DNA from: Kingella denitrificans ATCC 33394
GTDB lineage: Bacteria; Pseudomonadota; Gammaproteobacteria; Burkholderiales; Neisseriaceae
DNA length: 64,000 nucleotides
Reading direction: 5' to 3'
NCBI RefSeq assembly: GCF_000190695.1
Contig: NZ_GL870929.1
Location: forward strand, 270,853 to 334,852
In this document: positions 33,695 to 42,328 of the stretch, piece by piece
Layout of the letters: the number at the start of each line of letters is the position of its first letter
Position numbering within the stretch: position 1 is the stretch's first letter
Notes under the pieces: generated by a model
Databases searched by the model: none
The model's input: the letters and a program-made list of their open reading frames with translations, nothing else
Told to the model about the DNA's origin: nothing
Made by a program: the position numbers and the translations under genes

Positions 33695-34687
33695 TCAATA
33701 CGGCGGCAGCAAACGCCGGAATCCGTGCGCCAATATAACGGGCATCATCAGCAGATTGCGGGCGAAGGTTACCATGCCGCCGAAACGCCGCGCTTTTTGC
33801 GGTCGGCCGCTTTGGCAGGCTTCGTCTGCCTGTTTGGCCAAAGCGGCGAAGAAGTCTGGCGTGAGCAGGGGCTCGCACCATGTTCCCGATACGGCGGCAA
33901 ACAGGTTTTTGCCGTACCGCACGCCGACAATGCCGCCGAAGATAGCCGCCGTGGTGTCGGTGTCGCCACCCTGTCGTATCAGGCTGTCCAAGCCTTCGGC
34001 CGGGCGGTCGCGGTAGGCCTGCCATGTTTGGAATACGGCAGGGACGGTGTGGTACATATAGCCTGTGATGCCACGTTTGGGGTCGGGGGCGTAGGTTTGC
34101 AGGCCGTCTGAAAATTCGTTGTCGCCGATTTGCTGCAATACGGCGGCGGTGATGGCTTTAGTTGTCCAGTCGGGATGGCGGGTTTCGTACCACGCGAGCA
34201 GGGCGACGGCAAGTGCGCCACGATAGGCTTTCGGGTCGGTATGGGTCAGTTCGGTGCTGATTTTGACCAGCCGACACAGTCCGTCCAAATCGTCGCACAG
34301 TACGCCCAACACGGATGCGCGCATGGCGGGGCCGTTGCCTGCCGAATATACACCCGTGCGCCCCAGCCCCAGCCACATTTTTAAACAGCTTCGCAGCGTT
34401 GCCAGACCGATTCCGGCGGGCAGGCGGGCAAACCACCATTTCAGACGGCCGCGTAGGCTGCGGCGGAAAATTTCCGGGTCGCCCGCGCCGTCTATCCATG
34501 CTTGGGCAGCCATCACGGCGTGTTCGGTGTCGTCCGAAACCATGCCGCCGTGCAGCAGGGGTATTAGGGCGTAGCGGCGAGGCACGAAGCGTTTGCCGAT
34601 ACGGCGTGGGGAAAGCCCTTCGTAGGGCAGCCCGTAGGCATCGCCCGCCGCCGTGCCGAGCAGGCTGCCTGAAAGCGGATGGGTCAT
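33695..34687 (-). CDS. ADP-ribosylglycohydrolase family protein
   Basis: 330 residues. Family metal-binding motifs are all visible: 'GTAAGDAYG' (9-17), 'SDDTEH' (about 51-56), 'GNGPAMR' and 'RQGGDTDTTAAIFGG' near the C terminus. Such enzymes remove ADP-ribose from proteins or small molecules. No ADP-ribosyltransferase partner is adjacent. The gene carries two Neisseria-type DUS cores (34101-34112 and 34440-34449), which suggests it arrived from a Neisseria-dialect donor. A further uptake sequence, AGGCTGCCTGAA, is at its 5' end. Confidence 0.88.
   Translation of the reverse strand: MTHPLSGSLLGTAAGDAYGLPYEGLSPRRIGKRFVPRRYALIPLLHGGMVSDDTEHAVMAAQAWIDGAGDPEIFRRSLRGRLKWWFARLPAGIGLATLRSCLKMWLGLGRTGVYSAGNGPAMRASVLGVLCDDLDGLCRLVKISTELTHTDPKAYRGALAVALLAWYETRHPDWTTKAITAAVLQQIGDNEFSDGLQTYAPDPKRGITGYMYHTVPAVFQTWQAYRDRPAEGLDSLIRQGGDTDTTAAIFGGIVGVRYGKNLFAAVSGTWCEPLLTPDFFAALAKQADEACQSGRPQKARRFGGMVTFARNLLMMPVILAHGFRRLLPPY
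34101..34112 (+). repeat. Neisseria-dialect uptake sequence inside the ADP-ribosylglycohydrolase gene
   Basis: An exact AGGCCGTCTGAA. A second, inverted 10-bp core (TTCAGACGGC) lies 330 bp away at 34440-34449 in the same gene. Confidence 0.8.
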
Positions 34688-34702
34688 AGAATTTCTCTCG
34701 TT

Positions 34703-35221
34703 TTACGGCTTATTTTGGTGTGCAGGCTGCTTTTCCCTGCTCAACCGCCGCCGCGATATCAGCCATCTGACAAGCACAAACACGGGAAATGACAGCAAAA
34801 ACGCCAAAAATCCGTGCCCCACGCTCCATACTTTGAACGACACGGGAATCACTTTATTGTCGGCGGCGATTCGGTAGCGTGCGGTCATAAAAGCATTGGC
34901 ATCCAATCGGTTGCTGGCGTAAAACAGCTCGAACGTGTCGGGCGGCAGGCGGGTCAGTTGCAGGTAGATGCCTTCGCGGTCGCGCAACACGGTGTCTTCG
35001 CGCACCAAGGTTTCGCTGCTTTTCCATCGGTTTAACTGGCGCGGTTCGATTTCGCCTTGCGCGTTGCGGACGGCCACGGCAAACAGCGAGCTGATTTCGT
35101 CGCCTTCGGCATACTGCTGCGCCGGGCGGTGGCGTATACCCCAGCCCAACGCCATAAAAATGGCCAACCATAGGGCAAAATTTAGGACAAGGCTAATCAG
35201 CCGTCGGCACAGGGGTATCAT
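34703..35221 (-). CDS. Membrane protein of unknown function, two TM segments
   Basis: 172 residues. One membrane segment near the N terminus (about 6-26, 'LVLNFALWLAIFMALGWGI') and one near the C terminus (about 132-152, 'GHGFLAFLLSFPVFVLVRWL') enclose a roughly 105-residue soluble domain, probably periplasmic. The C-terminal tail ('REKQPAHQNKP') is encoded by an uptake sequence. The start 'MIPLCRRLIS' is chosen over an upstream ATG. No family recognised. Member of the gene block between UPF0210 and UPF0237. Confidence 0.6.
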   Translation of the reverse strand: MIPLCRRLISLVLNFALWLAIFMALGWGIRHRPAQQYAEGDEISSLFAVAVRNAQGEIEPRQLNRWKSSETLVREDTVLRDREGIYLQLTRLPPDTFELFYASNRLDANAFMTARYRIAADNKVIPVSFKVWSVGHGFLAFLLSFPVFVLVRWLISRRRLSREKQPAHQNKP

Positions 35222-35273
35222 GGCGTAACTCCTTCTTTTCAGGCGGCCCAATTAAATTAAATGTGCAGGCTGC

Positions 35274-36095
35274 TTAAGGATGGCTGCCGCGCAGCACATC
35301 TCTTTGTTTTTCATAAACATGGATATAATCGATTTTGCCGGTGGCGCCGTCATAATGGATTTCGACAAACGGCAGGTCGGGGTCGTTGCGGCTGTTGTGG
35401 CGGTAGAAGCGGTTTTCGGCGGGAGCGCGTTCACCGTATTGGCGGAAAAATTCCGGCAAATCATCAATATGGTTGAATCCTTTTCCAAATCCGCCGTATT
35501 GCGCTTTATGCTCGCTGTTCGGGTTGATGGAAAAATAACGGCCTGCGCGCGGCTCTTTGTTTGTGCCGTCCGTGCGCCATGTGCCGCTGCCGATGCTGAC
35601 GGTGCTTTGCGGGCGCATGTTCCGCATTTCGTTTTCAACACGCTTGGCCGTGGCGGCATCCAACGTGCGTTTGCCCGTCATGACCTTTTCCATTTCACGG
35701 CTCACCTTGTCCGTATAATCCGGGTCGTTCGGATTCAGTTCGGGGAACATAATGGCGTGGATATCAGGCACGGGATTGATTTGCCACGCTTGCTCCAATT
35801 CTTTCGGGCTGTATGCAAACAGGCAGGGGCTGTCCAGATTTTCCGTGATTTGGCGCATTAGGTCTTCCATATCGGCAGCGGGGCGGAGATTGGTGCATTT
35901 CCCATTTGGCGCAAAGGTTTGCACTTTGCGGTCGGGAAGGGCGATGGGTGCAGGCTGCTTTGTTGCGGTATCGTTTTTCGTCGAAGCCGACGGTGGCGAT
36001 GCGGCAGCGCCGTTGCTTTCTTCGTGCGAGCAGCCAAGCAGAAGCAGCAACGCTGCGGACGATATACCGAGCATGCCCCATTCCATTATTTTCAT
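35274..36095 (-). CDS. Lipoprotein of unknown function
   Basis: 273 residues from 'MKIMEWGML'. Lipobox 'LLLLLGC' (Cys at about 22), then a Ser/Ala/Thr linker that contains an uptake sequence ('TKQPAPIAL'), and a 210-residue globular region with 'FAYSPKELEQAW', 'GKGFNHIDDLPEFFRQYG' and a Tyr-rich C terminus ('GATGKIDYIHVYEKQRDVLR'). No recognised family. It is the last of the four genes that separate the ACT and PFL genes. Confidence 0.6.
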   Translation of the reverse strand: MKIMEWGMLGISSAALLLLLGCSHEESNGAAASPPSASTKNDTATKQPAPIALPDRKVQTFAPNGKCTNLRPAADMEDLMRQITENLDSPCLFAYSPKELEQAWQINPVPDIHAIMFPELNPNDPDYTDKVSREMEKVMTGKRTLDAATAKRVENEMRNMRPQSTVSIGSGTWRTDGTNKEPRAGRYFSINPNSEHKAQYGGFGKGFNHIDDLPEFFRQYGERAPAENRFYRHNSRNDPDLPFVEIHYDGATGKIDYIHVYEKQRDVLRGSHP

Positions 36096-36120
36096 ACAAT
36101 CCTTTTTTTTCAATACGTTC

Positions 36121-36161
36121 AAAGCAGCCTGCACTTTGAATACCCAGGTGCAGGCTGCTTT
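36121..36161 (-). terminator. DUS hairpin after the ACT-domain gene
   Basis: 14-bp arms (36121-36134, 36148-36161), 3 bp beyond the stop codon, with A/T flanks. Confidence 0.8.
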
Positions 36162-36163
36162 TT

Positions 36164-36436
36164 TCAGATTCGGTGCATCGCGTTAAAGATTTCTTCGTTC
36201 TGAATGCGGATTTCCAAAGCCAGGTTTTGGCTTTCTTTGGCGAACAGCTCGGCCAGTTCGGTAGGCGTTTTGGTGCATTTGGCGGTATCGACCAAAATAA
36301 TCATAGTGAAAAATTCGCCCATCAGCTGCTGGCTGATGTTCAGGATATTGATTTGGTGTTCGGCCAAAATTTTGGATACGTCGAAGACGATGCCGACGCG
36401 GTCTTTGCCGATAACGGAGATAACGGATTGGGTCAT
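36164..36436 (-). CDS. ACT-domain protein, UPF0237
   Basis: 90 residues forming a single ACT domain: 'SVISVIGKDRVGIVFDVSKI', 'ILNISQQLMGEFFTMIILVD'. UPF0237 proteins are presumed amino-acid-binding regulators and are usually encoded just upstream of UPF0210. The UPF0210 gene here is further downstream on the same strand (31514-32872). A good candidate for a functional pair now physically separated. Confidence 0.93.
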   Translation of the reverse strand: MTQSVISVIGKDRVGIVFDVSKILAEHQINILNISQQLMGEFFTMIILVDTAKCTKTPTELAELFAKESQNLALEIRIQNEEIFNAMHRI

Positions 36437-36502
36437 TCGGTGTCCTTTCGGGCGGATAAAAACGGGGAATTATAGTTCAGCGGGCGCGAATCTGCCACTC
36501 AT

Positions 36503-37720
36503 TCAGCGGCTGTTGCTTGGGATGATGCGGATTTCCCTGCCGCGCAAACCGACAGGCACGTCCAAAAACAGTTCCAGCAAATCGTTCAGGAAACGCCTGC
36601 CCAATTCGGTGGGGCGCAGCACGTTTGGGGCGTGGTCCAGCAGGCCTTTTTGCCGCGCTTTGGCCAGCACGGGCTCGATTTGGGCCAGGGAAATACCGGT
36701 GCGTTCGGCAAACAGCGCGGCCGGCACGCCGCCGGTCAGGCGCAGGGCGTTCATCATAAATTCAAACGGCAAATCGTTTGGGGCAACGGTTTTGTGGTCG
36801 ATGGCAGCCTGCACGTTGCCCTGCATGGCGGCCAGATATGCTTCGGGATGGCGTTTGCGCACGGTGCGCTCAATGCGGTCGTGGTGCGAGATTTTACCGT
36901 GCGCGCCCGCGCCGATGCCGATGTAGTCGCCGAACTGCCAGTAATTCAAATTGTGCCGTGCGCGGCTTTCGGGCGTGCGGGCGAAGGCGCTGGTTTCATA
37001 GCGCTCGAATCCGGCGTGCTGCAAGGCGGAATGCACCGTGTCTTCAATATCTTGTGCGGTATCGTCTTCGGGCAGGCCTTTGGGTGGCGTGTGGCCGAAG
37101 GGCGTGTTCGGCTCCAAGGTAAGCTGGTAGGCGCTGATGTGCTGCACGCCGAACGACAAAGCAGCCTGCACATCGGCCAGCGCGTCTGCGGCATTTTGCT
37201 GCGGCAGGGCATACATCAAATCAATATTGACGCGCTCGAAAATGCGGCAGGCTTTTTCGATGGCGGTGCGGGCTTCGTCTGCCGAGTGGATGCGCCCCAG
37301 CGCGGCGAGCTTGCGGTCGTCGAAACTCTGCACGCCGATGGACAGGCGGTTGATGCCTGCGCTGCGGAAGCCTTGGAATTTGTCGTGGTCGAACGTGCCG
37401 GGATTGGCTTCCAGCGTGATTTCGGCTTCGGGGTTCAGTTTGACCAAGGCGCGGATGCCGCTGAGCAGCCGGTCGATGGCCGATACGGAAAACACGCTGG
37501 GCGTGCCGCCGCCGATAAATATGGTTTCGATGCCGCGCCCCCAAAAATGGGGCAGTTCGTGCTGCAAGTCGGTGAGCAGGGCTTGGACGTATGCGTCTTC
37601 GTCCAGCGTGGTTTTGATGGTGTGCGAATTAAAGTCGCAATACGGACATTTTTGCAGGCACCAGGGGATGTGGACGTATAAAGACAGCGGGGGCAGTGCG
37701 GTGAGCTGGGTCGGGTTCAT
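36503..37720 (-). CDS. hemW: Radical SAM heme chaperone HemW
   Basis: 405 residues. The radical SAM cysteines are in 'CLQKCPYCDFNSH' (CX3CX2C, about 21-28), followed by 'IFIGGGTPSVFS', 'NRLSIGVQSFDDRKL' and the C-terminal HemN-type domain. HemW is often annotated as coproporphyrinogen III oxidase but lacks activity in that reaction and binds heme for transfer. Its start overlaps the tag stop (ATGA). Confidence 0.93.
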   Translation of the reverse strand: MNPTQLTALPPLSLYVHIPWCLQKCPYCDFNSHTIKTTLDEDAYVQALLTDLQHELPHFWGRGIETIFIGGGTPSVFSVSAIDRLLSGIRALVKLNPEAEITLEANPGTFDHDKFQGFRSAGINRLSIGVQSFDDRKLAALGRIHSADEARTAIEKACRIFERVNIDLMYALPQQNAADALADVQAALSFGVQHISAYQLTLEPNTPFGHTPPKGLPEDDTAQDIEDTVHSALQHAGFERYETSAFARTPESRARHNLNYWQFGDYIGIGAGAHGKISHHDRIERTVRKRHPEAYLAAMQGNVQAAIDHKTVAPNDLPFEFMMNALRLTGGVPAALFAERTGISLAQIEPVLAKARQKGLLDHAPNVLRPTELGRRFLNDLLELFLDVPVGLRGREIRIIPSNSR

Positions 37721-38253
37721 GATGGGGAATGGCGGTGGGTGGCGTGCGGGCAGTCGGGGTCGTGGGCATTAGGCAGGTAGCCTGTGCTGAGCAGGAATTC
37801 GCCCACGATTTCGTTGCCCATGAATTTGAAATGCCGCTTGAACAGGGAAACCCATTCGCTGCGGCTGCGCGGGTGGTGCTGTTCCAGCCATTGGTGGAAG
37901 CTGCCGTATTGTTGTTGCAGCTGTAGGATTTGCCGTGCGTTGAAAATAGCAGCCTGCACTTTCAGGCGGTTGCGGATAATGCCGCTGTCGGCCAGCAGCC
38001 GCGCCACATCGTGTTCGCTAAATGCGGCCACGGCGGCAATGTTAAATCCTGCGTAGGCTTTGCGGAAGGCTTCGCGTTTGTGCAGCATCATGGTCCAGTT
38101 CAGCCCGGCCTGGTTGATTTCCAGCACCAGCCGTTCGAAGAGTGCGTTGTCGTCGGTTAAGGGGTGGCCGTATTCGCGTTCGTGATAGGCTTTGTTGGGG
38201 TTGTCCGTATCGTCGGGCAGGCTGTTGCACAGTTGGCAGTAGGTTTGACTCAT
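37717..38253 (-). CDS. tag: DNA-3-methyladenine glycosylase I
   Basis: 178 residues. Family signature at the N terminus 'YCQLCNS', 'NKAYHEREYGHPLTDDNALF', then 'INQAGLNWTMMLHKREAF' and the C-terminal zinc-site residues 'HDPDCPHATH'. It excises 3-methyladenine in base-excision repair. The conserved first Trp region is slightly divergent. The start overlaps the end of trmJ and its end overlaps hemW, so the three genes form a coupled operon. Confidence 0.92.
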   Translation of the reverse strand: MSQTYCQLCNSLPDDTDNPNKAYHEREYGHPLTDDNALFERLVLEINQAGLNWTMMLHKREAFRKAYAGFNIAAVAAFSEHDVARLLADSGIIRNRLKVQAAIFNARQILQLQQQYGSFHQWLEQHHPRSRSEWVSLFKRHFKFMGNEIVGEFLLSTGYLPNAHDPDCPHATHRHSPS

Positions 38254-39065
38254 TGGGGCGGATTTGTTTTTTGGGTTTTTTGCTGCACCATATTGAAGAA
38301 GCCGCGCAGGATGTCGATGTCTTCGGTGGTGGTGTCGGCGCGTGAAAACAGGGAATGCAGGCGGCGCACCATGCGCTCTTGGTTGCGCTTGCGGAAAAAG
38401 TCGAGCTGTTCCATGGCCTGTTCCATGTGCCGCACCATGCCGGCCACTTGGTCGGCGGTGGCCAGGTTGCGTTCGGGTATCAGGTAGCTCATGTCTTGGT
38501 GGGTTTGGCTGAACAGTTCGTAACACACCACTTGCACGGCCTGCGCCAGATTGAGCGAGAAATAATCGGGGTTGCCGGAAATGGTCATCAGGCGGTTGCA
38601 GTGCTGCACTTCGTCAATGCTCAGGCCGAAGGTTTCGTTGCCGAACACCAGCGCCACGCTTTGTCTGGCTTGGGCGGCTGCTAGCAGGCTGGGGGTGAGT
38701 TCGCGCGGGGTTTGCAGCGGCGAGGTGAGCTCGCGGCGGCGGCTGGTGAGGGCGCAGCTCAACACGGTGCCGGTCAATGCTTCGGGCAGGCTGCCCACAA
38801 TCACGGCGTTTTCCAATACGTCGGCCGCACCGGAGGCGAGCGTGAAGCTTTCTTCGGGTAGGCAAAAATGTGCAGGCTGCTTTGGGTCGAACGCGGGCGG
38901 GTTCGGCGTCATCGGCGTTTGCATGAGGTTGGGCGCTACCAAATACAGGCGGCTCAACCCCATGGTTTTCATGGCGCGGGCGGCGGCACCGATATTGGCC
39001 GGATGGCTGGTGCGGCTCAATACGATGCGGATATTGGCAAGATAGGGCGGAACGGTCGAGATCAT
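38250..39065 (-). CDS. trmJ: tRNA (cytidine/uridine-2'-O-)-methyltransferase TrmJ
   Basis: 271 residues, SpoU/SPOUT family. 'IRIVLSRTSHPANIGAAARA' at the N terminus, 'VALVFGNETFGLS' and 'YFSLNLAQAVQVVCYEL' are the knot motifs. It methylates position 32 of tRNAs. The C-terminal 80-residue helical region is typical of TrmJ. First gene of trmJ-tag-hemW. Confidence 0.92.
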   Translation of the reverse strand: MISTVPPYLANIRIVLSRTSHPANIGAAARAMKTMGLSRLYLVAPNLMQTPMTPNPPAFDPKQPAHFCLPEESFTLASGAADVLENAVIVGSLPEALTGTVLSCALTSRRRELTSPLQTPRELTPSLLAAAQARQSVALVFGNETFGLSIDEVQHCNRLMTISGNPDYFSLNLAQAVQVVCYELFSQTHQDMSYLIPERNLATADQVAGMVRHMEQAMEQLDFFRKRNQERMVRRLHSLFSRADTTTEDIDILRGFFNMVQQKTQKTNPPQ

Positions 39066-39114
39066 GATGTGTGCGTTAAAAAGGGAAGCGGTTATTATAG
39101 TGAAATTCGCGGCG

Positions 39115-39157
39115 AAAAGCAGCCTGCACCGTGTTTTTCAACGTGCAGGCTGCTTTT
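39115..39157 (-). terminator. DUS hairpin after the DUF3298 lipoprotein gene
   Basis: 15-bp arms (39115-39129, 39143-39157), 16 bp beyond the stop codon. The trmJ start lies 50 bp further on. Confidence 0.8.
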
Positions 39158-39173
39158 CGGGCTTGGGAACGCG

Positions 39174-40112
39174 TTAAGGCAGGTATTCCGGCCGCAAGAT
39201 GCCTTTCAATTCGTCCGGTGTCACCGTCAGCTTCACCACGCCTGCGGCAAACGGGGCAATTTCGTACGGGCTGTAATGGAACGCCAGGCCGTCCGCCGTC
39301 AGTTCGAAGCTGTCGGTCAGTTCGGCTTTTTTGCTGAAGGTTTCTTTGTGTTGGCGAATCAGCGCAGCACCGTTGTTGCCGTCGTATTCCTGATTGTCGG
39401 CCAGAATAAATTCGTCATAACGCTTTTGCAGCAGCGCGTCCAAAGCCGCCAATTTGCCTTCTGCTACGATATCGGCGATGTTCAACACGCGGCGTTTTTT
39501 CAAATCTACCGTGACGTATGATTCGGCATAATTATTGTGCGCGCCGCCGCTGTAACTGTCGTGGATCAGGCGGAACGTGGCCAGCCGGCCGCGCTGGTAT
39601 TGGAAGCTGAAGTCGGTGTTGTCGTACAGCTCGTTAATCGCCGATTTTTCTGCGGCATAGTCTTTCAGTTCGTTTGCCGATTCGGCCACATTGTGGTCGA
39701 TGAGTTTTCGCAACGCGGCATCGGATTTCACTGCAGGCTGCCCTTCGGCGGAGAAATCTTCATATAACCGCTGTTTCAGCAGCACATCCAGCCATGCGAT
39801 GCCGGTTTGGGGCAGGCGGATGTTGGATTTGGCGCAATAGGTCGGGTGGCCTTGCACGCATTGGGTTTTGTCGTACAGCACCACGCTGGCCGTGCCGACC
39901 ACGGGAATGCCCGATGCTTGCGGCGCAGAAGCAGCCTGCACATCCGATGCGGCAACAGGCACGGAAGCAGCTGCCGATGTGCCGGCGGAAGAAGCTGAAG
40001 CAGGGGCAGAGGCTGCCTTGCCGGCAGGCGTGTCGGCGTATTGGCTGTTGCCCGACGGCTGGCAGGCGGAAAGCAAAACGGCAATGGCGGTGAGGACGGG
40101 TAATTTGTTCAT
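39174..40112 (-). CDS. DUF3298 (RsiV/PdaC-like) domain lipoprotein
   Basis: 312 residues. Lipobox 'VLLSAC' (Cys17) then an Ala/Ser-rich linker of about 60 residues containing an uptake sequence ('VQAASAPQ'). The globular part includes 'LIHDSYSGGAHNNYAESYVT' and ends 'FHYSPYEIAPFAAGVVKLTV', characteristic of DUF3298 domains. RsiV members bind lysozyme and PdaC members deacetylate peptidoglycan. Neither activity can be claimed here. Outer-membrane or periplasmic lipoprotein. Confidence 0.8.
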   Translation of the reverse strand: MNKLPVLTAIAVLLSACQPSGNSQYADTPAGKAASAPASASSAGTSAAASVPVAASDVQAASAPQASGIPVVGTASVVLYDKTQCVQGHPTYCAKSNIRLPQTGIAWLDVLLKQRLYEDFSAEGQPAVKSDAALRKLIDHNVAESANELKDYAAEKSAINELYDNTDFSFQYQRGRLATFRLIHDSYSGGAHNNYAESYVTVDLKKRRVLNIADIVAEGKLAALDALLQKRYDEFILADNQEYDGNNGAALIRQHKETFSKKAELTDSFELTADGLAFHYSPYEIAPFAAGVVKLTVTPDELKGILRPEYLP

Positions 40113-40231
40113 GGCGGCAGGCCTTTCTGTTGAACGGGAATGATGGGCAGATTATAACAGCGGCGGTTGGAACGTGCAGGCTGCTTTTCGGACTTTGCAA
40201 TCTTTTTGTTCAGTGCAGGATCTCTTTAATT

Positions 40232-40435
40232 TTATTCCGCAAATACCGTTTCCAAACCCAATCCGCTCTCTTTCACCAAGCGCAAATAAGCCAGCATGAA
40301 TTTATACCGTGCTTGAGCTGGTTTCTGTTCTGCTTGGGCGACTTCCTGCCGGTTGCGAATGCCGTATTCAACCCAATCGGTTCTTTCTATACAAAATAAG
40401 TAATTCTTTGAGTATCCTATCTTCAGATATTTCAT
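40232..40435 (-). pseudogene. C-terminal remnant of a TolC-family outer-membrane factor
   Basis: A 67-codon ORF whose last 45 residues ('YGIRNRQEVAQAEQKPAQAR' and 'YKFMLAYLRLVKESGLG') match the C-terminal helix pattern of TolC-type proteins (G-R-EV-QAEQ-AQARY-L-L-L). The first 20 residues are unrelated. No signal peptide, barrel or upstream part remains, and no secretion partner genes are nearby. I read it as the tail of a deleted gene. Confidence 0.5.
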
Positions 40436-40491
40436 ATTTTATAGGCGGCATATCTGATTGCCTTATTCGCCTATACAGAAATCCAAAGCAC

Positions 40492-40551
40492 AAAAAATGC
40501 GCGAACCGAAATCCGCGCACGTTTAAATTACCCAAAAGCAGCCTGCACTTT
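40492..40551 (-). repeat. Shared 60-bp terminator repeat A, copy 1 (after eptA)
   Basis: On the minus strand it reads DUS, then TGCGCG-gatttcggtt-CGCGCA followed by T6, a classical intrinsic terminator. Copy 2 (60265-60324) is identical except at three positions. Both follow minus-strand genes. Confidence 0.8.
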
Positions 40552-42202
40552 ATTTAGGCGATGAATTGGGTGTCCGGCATGCTGCCAAAACGTCCAACTG
40601 CGCCTGATAAGGCTTCACGCTGTCGTGGCGCACATCGGCCAAACTCAATGCAGTGTGGAAGAAATTGTCTTGCGAATAGGGCTGCCCTGCGTTTTTGCGG
40701 ACACAGGCCATGTCCAGCGACGAATGTTTCAGCCATGCGGGCGAGAACCACATTATCATCGGGATGGACGTTTGCTCTTTCGGCGCAATGGCATACGGCG
40801 TTCCGTGCAGATAAATGCCGTTTTCACCCAAGCTTTCGCCGTGGTCGGACATATAGAGCAGCGAGCTGCGCCATTCCGGGTGTTGCTCCAGCCGTGCAAT
40901 GAGCTGGTCGAGGAACTGGTCGACATACACAACGCCGTTGTCATAAGTATTGACCAACTGTTCGTTGCTGCAACGGTTGATTTCTTTTGTGTCGCACGTC
41001 GGCGTGAAGCGGCGTTCTTTGTCGGTATAGCGCTCAAAATAGGTCGGGCCGTGGTTGCCGATGGTGTGTAGCACAATCACCGTATCTTTCTTGATGTTTT
41101 GCAACAGCTTGTCCAATTCGGGCAGCATAATGTTGTCCAAACACTCGCCGTCGGTGCAGTATTCGGGCAGGTTCAGCTTCACCATATCCGCCACGCTGCT
41201 GATATTCTGGCACACGCCTTTGCAGTCGCTGTTGTTTTCCAGCCAGTGAATGTCCGCCCCGGCGGTTTGCAGGATGTCCAACAGGTTATCCTGCCGTTTG
41301 GCGCGGACTTCGTCATACGTTTCGCGTGTCAGGCTGGAGAACATGCAGGGCACGGAAAGCGCTGTGGCCGTGCCGCAACTTTGCACGTTCGGGAAATTCA
41401 CCAAGGCATCGCCTTTAGCAATCCTTTCGGCCAGCTTGGGCGTGGTTTGGTGCGCGTAGCCGTTCAAGCCCCAGTTTTTCGCGCGCGTGGTTTCGCCCAC
41501 CACCAAAATGGTCACGTTCGGTTCGGAAGCGGAATGCGCCAACTGCGCGCCTTGCCCCAGCGCCAGATACGGCATATTTTCACGGCGTATCTGTTTGATT
41601 TTACTGGCCACCGCGCCAATCGCATTGCTGGGCAGAATCATGTGTTTCAGGCTGTTGTGATTGCGGAAAAACGAAGCGTAATCCTGATAAAACAGCGCGG
41701 CAATCAACAAAATCACCAGCACGGAAACCAGCATGGAGGCAAGGCGGGACAGCAGTTCTTTCCACCATGTGCGGTACACGATTTTGGTGCGAAGATACAG
41801 AAATACCGGCACGATGCCGAGGAAAAACAGCCAGGCAATGTACGACGGGCTGAACATGCGCATGGTTTCAGCCGGCGTGGTCTGTAACACGTTGTCCAGC
41901 ATGTCGCGGTTGAAATACACGTCAAAAAACAGGCTGTTATAGCTGATAGCCACGCCGATGAGCAGGATGAGCGGCATCAGGATTTTGTGCGCCAGCGGCA
42001 GCATCAGCAAATGAAACAGCAGGTTGCAGGCGCACAGCAGGAACAGCGGCACGGTATAAATAAAATAATCGTGAAAGGTGCCGATGGGCTGATAGAGCTG
42101 GAAGACTTTCAGGATAATCGGAAGATTGAGCACGAAGGCGAACAAAGCAGCCTGCAGGAACACCACCCGGTTGGCCGATGCTTGGAAGCGGGGTAACAAC
42201 AT
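40550..42202 (-). CDS. eptA: Lipid A phosphoethanolamine transferase
   Basis: 550 residues. Five N-terminal membrane segments (about 15-175) precede a periplasmic sulfatase-fold domain. The catalytic threonine lies in 'VVGETTRAKNWGLNGY' and metal ligands in 'MSDHGESLGENGIYLHG'. It transfers phosphoethanolamine to lipid A and gives resistance to cationic peptides and polymyxin (LptA in Neisseria). Its stop codon overlaps repeat A, which should terminate the transcript. An uptake sequence encodes 'LQAALF' in TM1. Confidence 0.95.
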   Translation of the reverse strand: MLLPRFQASANRVVFLQAALFAFVLNLPIILKVFQLYQPIGTFHDYFIYTVPLFLLCACNLLFHLLMLPLAHKILMPLILLIGVAISYNSLFFDVYFNRDMLDNVLQTTPAETMRMFSPSYIAWLFFLGIVPVFLYLRTKIVYRTWWKELLSRLASMLVSVLVILLIAALFYQDYASFFRNHNSLKHMILPSNAIGAVASKIKQIRRENMPYLALGQGAQLAHSASEPNVTILVVGETTRAKNWGLNGYAHQTTPKLAERIAKGDALVNFPNVQSCGTATALSVPCMFSSLTRETYDEVRAKRQDNLLDILQTAGADIHWLENNSDCKGVCQNISSVADMVKLNLPEYCTDGECLDNIMLPELDKLLQNIKKDTVIVLHTIGNHGPTYFERYTDKERRFTPTCDTKEINRCSNEQLVNTYDNGVVYVDQFLDQLIARLEQHPEWRSSLLYMSDHGESLGENGIYLHGTPYAIAPKEQTSIPMIMWFSPAWLKHSSLDMACVRKNAGQPYSQDNFFHTALSLADVRHDSVKPYQAQLDVLAACRTPNSSPK

Positions 42203-42272
42203 ATTTCACTATGCCAAAAAAGCGGCGATTATAGCACGCCGATTGCCTTTCTGTGGGGGATGAATATTGTTA

Positions 42273-42315
42273 AAAAGCAGCCTGCACGTTGTTTTTTAGA
42301 GTGCAGGCTGCTTTT
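42273..42315 (-). terminator. DUS hairpin after the adenine deaminase gene
   Basis: 15-bp arms (42273-42287, 42301-42315), 13 bp past the stop codon. Confidence 0.8.
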
Positions 42316-42328
42316 GGTATGCGCGAAT

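Noticed and set aside
39093..39107. TATAGTGAAATTCGC upstream of trmJ, resembling one end of a Correia element
   Set aside because: Only 7 bp match and no second terminal repeat is within 200 bp. Probably a promoter -10 region.
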